Shown here: positions 11,212 through 20,040 of the stretch, one piece after another | How positions within the stretch are numbered: position 1 is the first letter of the stretch | Layout: each line of letters begins with the position of its first letter | Assembly (NCBI GenBank): GCA_004519485.1 | Contig: CP038111.1 | Coordinates: 248,001 to 312,000, forward strand | Length of the DNA stretch: 64,000 nt | Reading direction: 5' to 3' | Origin: Nannochloropsis oceanica | Lineage: Eukaryota > Sar > Eustigmatophyceae > Eustigmatales > Monodopsidaceae | The notes under the pieces: generated by a model | Seen by the model: the letters and a program-made list of their open reading frames with translations, nothing else | Databases searched by the model: none | Told to the model about the DNA's origin: nothing | Translations under genes and position numbers: made by a program

Positions 11212-11762
11212 AATTGCTGTGTTGGGAAGGGAGGATGAAGCAAGATGGGGGGAGGGTGTGAGTGAGGGGTGGACACTCTCAAGGAACATACCTCGCGCTG
11301 GCGAGTCTTTCCAAACTGCGATCCCGCAGGCAAAGAATCATCGTGCGCGTACGCCTCCTGGACAAGGGTATATTTGAAGAGAGGCCAGGCACCACTTTTC
11401 TCATTCGAACGAAGAACAAGTTTTAGCTTGGGGTTGACGACTGAGGTCACCAGTTGACGATGATGACGGCCTTGCGGCGGCCTCCTTCCTTCCCCTTGGA
11501 CCTGGCTCGTCCAGCGGCTGATCCTGCGCCTTCCGCTGTGTGTGCATGTGATGCGGGATACAGGCATGCGTGATGGACGGCATGTGTGGTCTCTTAGTAA
11601 TTGATAAAACAGGCATAGTGGAGAAAGCTCACTCGCCGACTCTCGCTGCTGTTTCCAATAACATATGAAAGCCGCCAGCAACGACCACCTTGGGAATCGA
11701 TCCTATTTTGACGACTTTTCACCACGCTACAAACCACACACTCGCACAATTCACAGCACCGA
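11212..11762. promoter_or_regulatory. Divergent promoter region with a 5' UTR intron (11291-11217, minus)
   Basis: Lies between the FAIM-PX-PDZ gene (-) and the JmjC gene (+). On the minus strand GTATGT at 11291 and a pyrimidine-rich tract ending in ACACAG at 11217 bound a likely non-coding 75-nt intron. The upstream exon frames do not connect in phase with the FAIM domain, which supports a UTR position. Confidence 0.5.
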
Positions 11763-13049
11763 ATGAATCGCACGACCCCAATCCGCAGCAGCACTCGCCG
11801 GGCTGCCATCGCGGCGCAGAGAACGGCTGTGGCCCCCAGCTCACCTCCCTGCACTCCCTTTTCCAAGGGCCTGAAAATCACAAGTTCAGGAACAGATGCA
11901 GCGGCAGCGGTCGATGGGCAGGAGCCACAGCCACATTTATTGCGCGCGCTTTCCACCAAGAATAGAAGCAGCGTTCAGTTGGACTTTGGGACCTCGACGA
12001 CGTCGTCTTCGTCGGCCGCTGCAGCGGTAAAACCTGCGGGCGCCCCAAGGCAAGCCTCAAGCAAACCAGCGGCGGATGCCTCAGCAGCGGCATCCTCCAC
12101 TGACTCGTCGTCGTCGTCGTCCTCTGAAATAGATTCTGGAATCCCTTTCCAAATTGATTTTTCGTCCTATGTGCTCAAGCTCCAAATCCAAGACCTGAAC
12201 GAGGCCCGACAAGCCGTTGCACATGCCAGACGACTCAGGCGACCACTCCTCCTCCAAGGCCTGCTTACCGAGACAGTCAAAAACTACACACCAGACCACC
12301 TACAACTCCTCCCCGAGGACGTCAAAGTTTGCTCAGATGATAAATCGGGCATTGGCTTCCAGCCTCTCCGAGATTGGGGCGTGGCCCCCAAGCGCTTGCG
12401 GAAAGCAACCGCGGCAGCAGCATCCGCAGCACCGACAAGCAGCACCACTGCAACAGGAGAAGAAAGTATACCATATAACTGGGGTCGTATCGCAAGTATT
12501 ATGAGTGAGAAAGCCCCACAGGCCCGTTTGTGGACGCGCTTTATGCAAGATGACCTCGCTAGCTTTCGTGCTAGTACGGGGCATACCGCCCTTGCCTCCT
12601 TCGCTGCCTCCGTCTTCGAGGGTCGTTCCCCCATGTCTTGCAATGTCATCGTAACGGGGAATGCTGCCCCTACAGCTTCTGGACGTCGCTTTGAATTGAA
12701 ATCAGATGCACACCAAGATGAGTATGATAATTTTATGCTGGTCTCGTCAGGGGCAAAGATATGGGCGTTGGCCTCTCTGACGGAGGAGCAGGTTTTGAAA
12801 GGAAGGAAGACGAAGGGAAAACTGAGCAGTTCCTTTCGACTCGATGCCGTAGATAGGACGAAGAATCGAACGAGAGAGGAGCACGAGATTGCGGGGTGTT
12901 TTGAAACTGTGTGGATGGGCCCGGGGGATGTGCTTTACAATCCAGCTTGGGTGTGGCATCAGGTGAATAGTGAGCCGCAGACGTTGGCGTACAGTATCAT
13001 GCACACTACAAACGGGAAGGAGGAAAAGGCAGGCGAGACGAGGGGTTGA
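11763..13049 (+). CDS. JmjC/cupin-type Fe(II)/2-oxoglutarate dioxygenase
   Basis: 428 aa, one exon. The C-terminal half carries the double-stranded beta-helix signature: the iron-binding H-x-D within SDAHQDEYDNFM (His near residue 316), then GAKIWALAS, and the distal iron histidine in GPGDVLYNPAWVWHQV (His near residue 399). JmjC/cupin_8 enzymes of this kind hydroxylate protein or RNA substrates; the substrate here is unknown. The first 60 or so residues are Arg/Ser/Ala-rich with few acids (MNRTTPIRSSTRRAAIAAQR), as in mitochondrial transit peptides, so an organelle location is possible. A Ser/Ala-rich linker (residues 75-125) precedes the fold. It is divergent with the FAIM-PX-PDZ gene and convergent with CNOT10. 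Confidence 0.8.
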   Translation: MNRTTPIRSSTRRAAIAAQRTAVAPSSPPCTPFSKGLKITSSGTDAAAAVDGQEPQPHLLRALSTKNRSSVQLDFGTSTTSSSSAAAAVKPAGAPRQASSKPAADASAAASSTDSSSSSSSEIDSGIPFQIDFSSYVLKLQIQDLNEARQAVAHARRLRRPLLLQGLLTETVKNYTPDHLQLLPEDVKVCSDDKSGIGFQPLRDWGVAPKRLRKATAAAASAAPTSSTTATGEESIPYNWGRIASIMSEKAPQARLWTRFMQDDLASFRASTGHTALASFAASVFEGRSPMSCNVIVTGNAAPTASGRRFELKSDAHQDEYDNFMLVSSGAKIWALASLTEEQVLKGRKTKGKLSSSFRLDAVDRTKNRTREEHEIAGCFETVWMGPGDVLYNPAWVWHQVNSEPQTLAYSIMHTTNGKEEKAGETRG

Positions 13050-13645
13050 ATGTCGGGGAGAAAGGGAGGAAGATGGGTCGAAGGAGGCGGCGGATCGAGG
13101 AGGAGGAGGAGGAGGATAGAAGGAGATGGGGAGATGTGAGAGTGGGAGTGAGTGGGAGTCGATGAGTGAGACACAAGCAAAAACGAGACCAAGAGACTGT
13201 AACAGATGAAGACATAGAAAGTGAGCCTGATGTATTTAATTATAGTTATGTGGAAACTGAAGACATTTCCCTTGACTGGGGGTCAAGAAATGAAGAAAAG
13301 GAACAACTGGTCGACCCCCCACGTCCTGCTTGACAACAGAGAAAATAGATTTTTCGGATCTGGGCGGATGGAAGTCAGCGAGAAAAGGTACAAAGCAAAG
13401 CTTACGACAAAAGACAAAAAACACGACGAGCGAGGTGAGAGGCAGAAAATTTGGGTAGTTCTTTCTGTTGTGTTCAATCAACCCTTCACCTTGTTCAGGA
13501 ATCACACAATCCCTCTCTCCCCTCCCCCCCCTTCTCTCCCCCCCCCCTCTCTCTCCCTTTCTCTATCTCTTTCCTTCCCACAAGACGAACCAAATAAAAA
13601 CCTGGCCTGCTTCATCCTCACTCATCCCCGCCCATATCCTCACCC
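13050..13645. other. Convergent intergenic region, JmjC gene / CNOT10
   Basis: Contains a GGA-rich run (about 13098-13115), a CT-rich tract (about 13510-13565) and otherwise AT-richer 3' flanks. No gene is seen. Confidence 0.5.
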
Positions 13646-16330
13646 CTATCCTTCCTGCTGCGCCGCGGAGGCAGGCCCTCCCAGATTCAATGGCCGACGA
13701 GACTTGAGCGCCTCGAGCGCTGCAGTCGTGTTGCCGGTGCGCAAGAGAATAAAGAGCAAGCTCCTCAAGGCGTCGGGACTTGTCGGACATGCCGCCAAAC
13801 CGGCCCTCACACACTCCTCCGCCGCTGCCAGGTTGTTTTGAAGCAGGTAGACGTTTGCAAGATTAAGGTGAAGAGCACTCCGGGCCTGTGCCGCGAAGTG
13901 TTCAGGCGGCAAAAAGCTATCCGCCGTCATAACGACCGCCTTACTTTCTGATTGCCTCTGCTCTTGCAGCGCGCTGACTGCTGCTTCTTCGGAGAGAGGT
14001 GTCGAGCCTGGGCTGGACAGCAAGTGCTTCAGCGCTTCCTCGGGCTGACCCAATACACACAGAGCCTCTGCCGCGTATGTGTGGGCGGTCACCCGCTTGC
14101 TCTCACTCATCCACCCAGGCCCGCGGGAAAGAAGGGCTTCCGAGGATCGTAAGGCGAGGACGGGCTCTTGCAAACAAAGGTAAACATACGAGAGTGTCAG
14201 GAGTGCAACTTGCTCTACCACCGCATCATCCTGCTCTTGCGGGGAGGCTGGCCCTCCTTCGCTTCCAGCAGTCAGTGATTCAGCAGTAGGAGCAGCAGCT
14301 ACTGCTAGTCCTCTTGCGGCTGCCCCCGCAACCGCTGATGCTGATATAGTGGCCGCCGTCCCGTTGGTGCTTTGAACCCCAGCGCCGCCACTGCTGCTGC
14401 TGCTGCTGCTGCTGCTGTCTGCTTCGTCCGACATCGTCATCTTGCTGCTTCCAGCCCCCCCAAACAGCGTTGTCATGGGCAGGCGTGATCTACCTCCACC
14501 TTGCGAGGCTATCGACAATAAGAACAAGGCGTTCTGCAGGCACTTCACAGCATAAGCTAACGTGCACTGCCCTCGTACCCCCCCCTCCCCTCCTCCCATC
14601 ACCCTTCCTCCCGCATCAACTGCCGCCGCCGCTGCTGCTGCTGCATCTTGTGGGTCGTTTGACACTGGCAACACCACACGACGATGTCTCCCTTGTCCCA
14701 CCACCCGTCTGACCAACCGATCTCTGACAGCCCCGTTTCGTCGTCGTCCCTCTTCCCTATGCGCAGCGACACAACACTCCGCCATTCTCAACCAAACCCG
14801 AGGGCGATTATAGAACAAAAGAGAGGCATTTTCAAAGCACCGAAACGCCTGTGAAGGCTTACCCATCAACATCAACTGCAATCCTGTGTTGTAAACGACT
14901 TCACACAATGCGTGAGGGAGGACTCGACCGTCAATTTCCAATGGACGACCACCTGGTAGCAAGCTGCTGGTGCTGGTGCTGCTGCCGTTGGTGCCGGTTA
15001 GGGATAGTGGGTGGTTGAAAGAGGCGACGGATTTTTGGAAGTATTGAAGCGCAAGGAAGTGGAGGCCGGTCTTGAAATGCAGGCAGCCCATGTCGTTGTA
15101 GTAGGCGGAGGTTACCCCTCCCTCCATCCCTCCCTCCCCCCCTTGGCATGATGCAAGGAGCTTGAGGGCCTTTTTGTAATTCTGTCGCAAATACTCTAGA
15201 TTAGCTTTCAAATAAAGCGCTGTTATGAAAAGAGAAAAATTGGGAAGTGTGTGCGTGTGTGTGTGTAAGGGTGAGCGTGAGAAAGGGGATAAAGGCGTGT
15301 AGAAGGGAGGAAGGGAGGAAATGAACATACCTGCCACATTTGCCATCCCCGCCGGAGGTAGCGATGCATCAACGCCCCCCATCAATGTATTCCCCGCGAT
15401 CGCCGTAGCAGAGGCAGCAGCCGCCGCCGCTTCGTCGTCATCAGAATCCCCCCCTCCACTGCTGCTCCCCCCCTTAGTCCTCGAGGCGGCCAAGGCATCC
15501 GGTCTCAACTCCCTTTGGAAAATTTCCAAGGCACCCTTCAATGCTTTTTTCGAGGATTTGATTTCTCCCAAAGATAATCTTACCTTCGCCTTGTACAAAT
15601 GCAGTCGAAAATTGAACTCGGCCATCTCGAGACTTCTGCCGCTGCTGCTGCTCGCGCTACCACCACCGCTGCTACTGGTGGTGGTGCTGCTATCCTCCGT
15701 TTCCGAGCTCAAGGCGACAGGGGCACAGAACACATGCGGCCTTTCAAGGTAGGCTAGAGGTGCGGCTGTATTTTGGGAGAAACGCTCTCGGTCCTTGTTG
15801 GTGTGGATGTTGCCGCGGGAGCTGTGTATGAGGACGTCGAGGAGGAGGAAGCAGACATGCACGGCCAAGCCTTCCTCCAAGACCTCGATCCGTGCAAACA
15901 GCGCATACAAAATATTTTGGGACGCTCCGTATTGCTTTTCGTGGAAATGTAACGCGGCAAGATTATAAAGGAGAATAGAGGTGTCCGTGTCGGTGTCGTC
16001 CGCCTCCTCGTCATCCTCATCATCCTCGACATCCTCTGCGTCCAAACGCAACGAATCCTTGCCCCTCAGCGCTGCGGGAACCGGCCCCGCTTTGCCTGAC
16101 CTAGCCTTGAGGGAATTACGCAAAGCTGTAATGCGATCCCGCACCACCAGAGGCCGTTTGAATCCGCCCTTGGCATGCTCGGTCAAGACGAGGTTGCCTT
16201 GAACGCGGGAGTCCTCCTTGCCTCCCATCTTCACAAGACGCTGCAGGCATTCCAAAGCATTCTCGTACTTGCCAATGCTGTAAAAGGCGTGCGCCTGACT
16301 CGCGACTGAAGCCTTACTGTCACAGCTCAT
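13646..16330 (-). CDS. CNOT10: CCR4-NOT complex subunit 10 (TPR protein)
   Basis: CNOT10 is a TPR scaffold that pairs with CNOT11 and docks on CNOT1 in the cytoplasmic deadenylase complex. Two exons (16330-15331 and 15219-13646) encode 857 aa. N-terminal TPRs: ASQAHAFYSIGKYENALECL, ILLYNLAALHFHEKQYGASQ. Middle: ALYLKANLEYLRQNYKKALK and YYNDMGCLHFKTGLHFLALQ, which match the CNOT10 core. C-terminal TPRs: LHLNLANVYLLQNNLAAAEE. Low-complexity acidic and Ser/Ala inserts separate the helices. The 111-nt intron (15330-15220) has GTATGT and a pyrimidine-rich ATAACAG acceptor, yet contains no stop and is a multiple of three. Splicing is favoured because it joins two conserved TPR helices cleanly (ANVA|ALYLKANLEY). 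Confidence 0.88.
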   Translation of the reverse strand: MSCDSKASVASQAHAFYSIGKYENALECLQRLVKMGGKEDSRVQGNLVLTEHAKGGFKRPLVVRDRITALRNSLKARSGKAGPVPAALRGKDSLRLDAEDVEDDEDDEEADDTDTDTSILLYNLAALHFHEKQYGASQNILYALFARIEVLEEGLAVHVCFLLLDVLIHSSRGNIHTNKDRERFSQNTAAPLAYLERPHVFCAPVALSSETEDSSTTTSSSGGGSASSSSGRSLEMAEFNFRLHLYKAKVRLSLGEIKSSKKALKGALEIFQRELRPDALAASRTKGGSSSGGGDSDDDEAAAAAASATAIAGNTLMGGVDASLPPAGMANVAGMFISSLPPFYTPLSPFSRSPLHTHTHTLPNFSLFITALYLKANLEYLRQNYKKALKLLASCQGGEGGMEGGVTSAYYNDMGCLHFKTGLHFLALQYFQKSVASFNHPLSLTGTNGSSTSTSSLLPGGRPLEIDGRVLPHALCEVVYNTGLQLMLMGKPSQAFRCFENASLLFYNRPRVWLRMAECCVAAHREEGRRRNGAVRDRLVRRVVGQGRHRRVVLPVSNDPQDAAAAAAAAVDAGGRVMGGGEGGVRGQCTLAYAVKCLQNALFLLSIASQGGGRSRLPMTTLFGGAGSSKMTMSDEADSSSSSSSSSGGAGVQSTNGTAATISASAVAGAAARGLAVAAAPTAESLTAGSEGGPASPQEQDDAVVEQVALLTLSYVYLCLQEPVLALRSSEALLSRGPGWMSESKRVTAHTYAAEALCVLGQPEEALKHLLSSPGSTPLSEEAAVSALQEQRQSESKAVVMTADSFLPPEHFAAQARSALHLNLANVYLLQNNLAAAEECVRAGLAACPTSPDALRSLLFILLRTGNTTAALEALKSRRPLNLGGPASAAQQEG

Positions 16331-16853
16331 TCTTTGTTGCTGATTTGGAGGTCGAAGGGAAGGAAGAAACTGGGGGCGGGAGGAGAAGAAGCTCGTGTCG
16401 GTTGCTGATGCTATTCTCTAAATCCTCATCGTGCGGTCTGTGACTGTGCCGTGGGGGTTCCTGAGTTGGTAAGAAGAGGTCATGAGATGGTGCTTGATGG
16501 GATTGTGGGGGTTGCGGAGCGTGTGGGAGTGTCCAAAGACTTGTCCAAAAAGGAAGATGTGTGCCTTCGGAGCATCACTTTCACGCAGTATCGCCAGAGG
16601 TGGACGCCCGCGCCGCGCAGGACGACCTTCCCATGCCCGTATGCTTCGAGTTTGCTTAGGACCAGACGAGGCTAATTGTGCCCGTGTGCCGTTGGAGTAT
16701 GTGTGTACCACCCGTGCTCGTTTTAGTCCAGATTCTCATAATCGCCTCTCGTTCCCCTTCATCACGCACATCACACAGAAACAGCATCATGCCGCTTAAG
16801 CCTTTCCGTGGGTGACACCCCATGCCGAAGCCACGCACCGAAGTGGCAGCACC
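16331..16853. promoter_or_regulatory. Divergent intergenic region, CNOT10 / unknown membrane protein
   Basis: Spacer between head-to-head genes. The open frames on both strands look random, and no TATA box is obvious. Confidence 0.45.
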
Positions 16854-19625
16854 ATGAACTCCGGGCGTCTCATTGTCGTAGAGGATGAGGAGTACGCGTC
16901 GTTGGCCTCCTCTTTCTCGTCGTCCTCGCGGCTGGTCAAAGTGGATGGGGAGACGGGGCATGTGGAACTCATGCCTGCACGTGCCCCATCCCCGCCACGG
17001 CAAATACCCTACGAACCACCTCCCCCTCATGAAGCGGGCCCCGACACTGCTCCCCCGCTCTCAAGCTTTGGGCAGAGTCCCTCCCACGCGCAAAGTTTTA
17101 TAGCTTCTTCCTTGCCAATAGCAGGAGGAGGACAGCCCGCCATGCCACTCATGTCTGCGTTGCTCCTCCTTGCCCTCCTCCTCATCTTCTTTCCGAGACT
17201 ACAGCGACAGAGAAGAACCGAGATCAGACTTTCTACTTCAGCCAACATTACGACAAGTTTCTTTCGGCGTCATGCCTTTAAGCTCTTGTCGTCCCCTATT
17301 TTGATCATGAAAGATGGCTTGGCATGGTGCTTTGGCCTCGTCACGGGGAGCACCCGCAAGAGCGAAGAAGAAATTCGGGCACAAGCGGGGCATGCGCGAG
17401 AGGAGTTAGACAAAGCGTTAGAAAAAGACGCTCCTTTCGAAGCACGACGGGCGCTGGAAAGATTGGTGAGATTGAAAGGGGGACGGGTGCCTGTATGGCT
17501 GGGGGAAGTGGTGGGGCCTCTGAAGGAAGAGTGGGGGGAAGTGGAAGAGAGAGAGGAGCATCGACAGCAGCTGGTAGGAGAATTGGAGGAGGCAATTGCG
17601 AGGTGCAAGGAGACGTTGGAGAGGATAAAGGAGGATGAGGACGGGTCGGAGGAATGGTCAAGTAAATCTTCTTTAAATCTGTCCCCGTCGTCGTCTTCAA
17701 CAGCTTTGGCGATCCCTAGACGCACGGTCTCCGTCTCTTCATCTTCTCACTCCTCCCACGCGCTTTCCTCGTCTTCTACTCTCTTGTGGGCAGACATTGA
17801 CGACCAAGAAGTGCGTCTGGTGGCAGCTTTGGAACGAGCCAAGGAGACCCTCGCAACAGCAGAAGCAGGAACAGCAGTAGCAACAGCAGCAGATGCGAAC
17901 CTAAATAAAGCCCCAGCAAAAGGAGGAGGAGGAGGAGGAGAAGGAGGAAGAGGAGGAGTATCAACTTTGTGGTCATCGGTGCAGCGGGGGGAGAGGATTC
18001 TGAAACTGTGGCAGCGAGGAAAGGACGAAGCGGCGGAAGTGGAGCTTGCACATCACTACGGCCATGCTATGAACCCCCCTCCTCCTTCAATGCCTGCAAT
18101 ACCTGCACCGGGAGCAGCAGGAGGAGGGGGAAGCGGAGGAGGGAGAATTGCTTGCAGCAGCAGCAGCAGCAGCAACACTCATTCTCGTAAATTGTCTTTC
18201 GTGGTGGTGGAGGAACTGGCGGAGGGATGGATGGATGAAGGGGTAAAGGAGAACAATGTGTCGTTCCCTCCGGAGGTGGATGAGGCAAAAGCGAGTGTTG
18301 GAGAGACAGAGACGGGTCCACGAGGAGGGATGGTAGAGAAGGTGGGGGAGGGAGAGGAAGAAGGGAAGGAGGGCTGGGAGGTATGTGAGAGTGAGTCGAT
18401 AGGCCGGAGCCCTGAGGGTGAAGGGGGGGAGAGCCAGGAGGATAGGGCGAGTACCAACAGTATCAGCAGCAGCGCTAGCAGCGCCATGGTCGTGTCTAAT
18501 GACCGCGAGCTGACGGCTGCGACAGCAACGGTCAGCGTGGAAGGAAGAATGTTGGTTCACCGTCATCATCACCATCATCATCAGCAGCAAGCATTGATCA
18601 TGGGGGCGTTCACTCAAAGTGTGCAGCAGGAGCTTCGTAGACAGACAACGGCGGCACGTGTGATTCGACTGGAGGGCATGCTTGAAAAACGACGCCAGTA
18701 CCGAGCGCGACAAAAGCGGGAGGAAGGGAGGGCAGCCAAGCAGGAACAATGTGGACGAAAAGAGACTCTGAGACAACGAGGACGAGAGCTGGTCGAGGTG
18801 AGACGGCGACATCAGATAGAGTGTGGTAAAGCGGATGAGAGTCGTCGACTGAAGGACCAGGCGCTGTTCACGTATTTGCTTCCAGTCAGCATGGCGGTTT
18901 TTGGTGTGGTTGTGTACTTGGCTTCCCTGTCAGAAGAAAGTCGAGGAGGAGAAGGCGCGGGTATGCTATTAATTGAGGCTCTGTGGCATGTCCCTTTCCA
19001 CGACCTGCTCTACGGAGACTGCAAGGCCCGCCCACAATCCCTTCCTTCCACCTCCTTGACCGCACCAAAAATCAAAGTGGTCCATCACAATGTGAAGGGC
19101 ATCCCTGGCGCTGCCCACTCTCTGTCGTCCTCTTCTTCCCATTTCGCGTCTTCAGGATTACAGTTATTGAATGTGTTGGTGGGGTATGTGGTGCCTGAAG
19201 GGATGGATTTAGGTCTGACTGGTGCTTTTGGAATGACGGGATGCTACGTGAAGCGGACGTTGACCCTGGTGGCCAATATGGGCTTGATGGTCTTGTTACA
19301 TTACCTAATGGGTGAGTTAGGTCTAGGACAGCATAGAGCAAAGCTACATGTGGGAATGTTGCTGTATTGCTGTCGAGAGGCCTTCGTACGGCTGACCTGG
19401 AGGAGTCTCTTCTCTGTGAGGTGTGTGTTAGGGTTTCATGGCCTGCTCTGGGTGATGACCGCGTGGAAGGATGAGGGCCACGCATTTCAATATCGTCACA
19501 TTCTCTTTCACCGTGTTGTGCCATTGATCGCGTTGGGGGTTGGGGTGTGGGATGCAACAAGGCAGGTGGATCCGAGGGAGGCCTTGGAAAGCTTTCGTTT
19601 GCTGGCGAAGCAGATTGTAAATTAG
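16854..19625 (+). CDS. Unrecognised multi-pass membrane protein with long hydrophilic middle
   Basis: 923 aa, one exon. I do not recognise a family. Visible parts: an acidic/Ser N-terminus (MNSGRLIVVEDEEYASLASS); one hydrophobic helix near residue 105 (SALLLLALLLIFFPRL) followed by a basic stretch; a charged, partly coiled-coil region (EEIRAQAGHAREELDKALEK and EREEHRQQLVGELEEAIARC); a Ser/Gly/Glu low-complexity block with a His run; another basic helical region (MLEKRRQYRARQKREEGRA); then four to six hydrophobic segments in the last 230 residues (YLLPVSMAVFGVVVYLASL, LVANMGLMVLLHYLMGELGL, VLGFHGLLWVMTAW, VVPLIALGVGVW). The start was set at the first ATG in frame. An endomembrane or plastid-envelope role is possible but nothing shows it. 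The next gene downstream is another unknown membrane protein in the same direction. Confidence 0.75.
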   Translation: MNSGRLIVVEDEEYASLASSFSSSSRLVKVDGETGHVELMPARAPSPPRQIPYEPPPPHEAGPDTAPPLSSFGQSPSHAQSFIASSLPIAGGGQPAMPLMSALLLLALLLIFFPRLQRQRRTEIRLSTSANITTSFFRRHAFKLLSSPILIMKDGLAWCFGLVTGSTRKSEEEIRAQAGHAREELDKALEKDAPFEARRALERLVRLKGGRVPVWLGEVVGPLKEEWGEVEEREEHRQQLVGELEEAIARCKETLERIKEDEDGSEEWSSKSSLNLSPSSSSTALAIPRRTVSVSSSSHSSHALSSSSTLLWADIDDQEVRLVAALERAKETLATAEAGTAVATAADANLNKAPAKGGGGGGEGGRGGVSTLWSSVQRGERILKLWQRGKDEAAEVELAHHYGHAMNPPPPSMPAIPAPGAAGGGGSGGGRIACSSSSSSNTHSRKLSFVVVEELAEGWMDEGVKENNVSFPPEVDEAKASVGETETGPRGGMVEKVGEGEEEGKEGWEVCESESIGRSPEGEGGESQEDRASTNSISSSASSAMVVSNDRELTAATATVSVEGRMLVHRHHHHHHQQQALIMGAFTQSVQQELRRQTTAARVIRLEGMLEKRRQYRARQKREEGRAAKQEQCGRKETLRQRGRELVEVRRRHQIECGKADESRRLKDQALFTYLLPVSMAVFGVVVYLASLSEESRGGEGAGMLLIEALWHVPFHDLLYGDCKARPQSLPSTSLTAPKIKVVHHNVKGIPGAAHSLSSSSSHFASSGLQLLNVLVGYVVPEGMDLGLTGAFGMTGCYVKRTLTLVANMGLMVLLHYLMGELGLGQHRAKLHVGMLLYCCREAFVRLTWRSLFSVRCVLGFHGLLWVMTAWKDEGHAFQYRHILFHRVVPLIALGVGVWDATRQVDPREALESFRLLAKQIVN

Positions 19626-20040
19626 CCTGTGAATCTCTTGCTAGCTATGTGATTCATGAGACGAGTGAATGTGCATATCAAAATCCATAAACAAATTTTG
19701 CCTTTCTGCTGCGACAAGAAAACAAGGCCAGGCATCGGAACAAAGAAATAAATACAGGTTTCAGAAAACAAAAGAAAACGCTCCGATGAGACTCTCGCCC
19801 AACATCATCATGCCTCCTTTGCTTCCTCCCATGCGTGCCCCTCAGTAACCAGTAAGCCTTCCACACGGCCTTGGTCATGGCCAAGGAGATAAGTCAGACG
19901 CAGCACCACGATCTCATTTACTTGGCCGTGCGGATGTCACCAGTCGCTTCTGTTCTCAATCAATCCAACCACCCCATCCCATCACCTAGGCTGAGGGAGC
20001 AGCCCGGACAAGACGAGGAACCAACCTCGCTGCAGGCACC
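19626..20040. other. Intergenic region between two tandem membrane-protein genes
   Basis: AT-richer 3' flank followed by the presumed promoter of the 20041 gene. No gene is seen. Confidence 0.45.

Noticed and set aside
11293-11681. Possible coding exon upstream of the FAIM-PX-PDZ gene (KYTLVQEAYAHDD)
   Set aside because: The frame does not join in phase to the FAIM domain through the good acceptor at 11217, so a 5' UTR exon is simpler.
18087-18812. 241-codon minus-strand ORF opposite the 16854 gene
   Set aside because: Low-complexity shadow with His/Leu/Ser runs.
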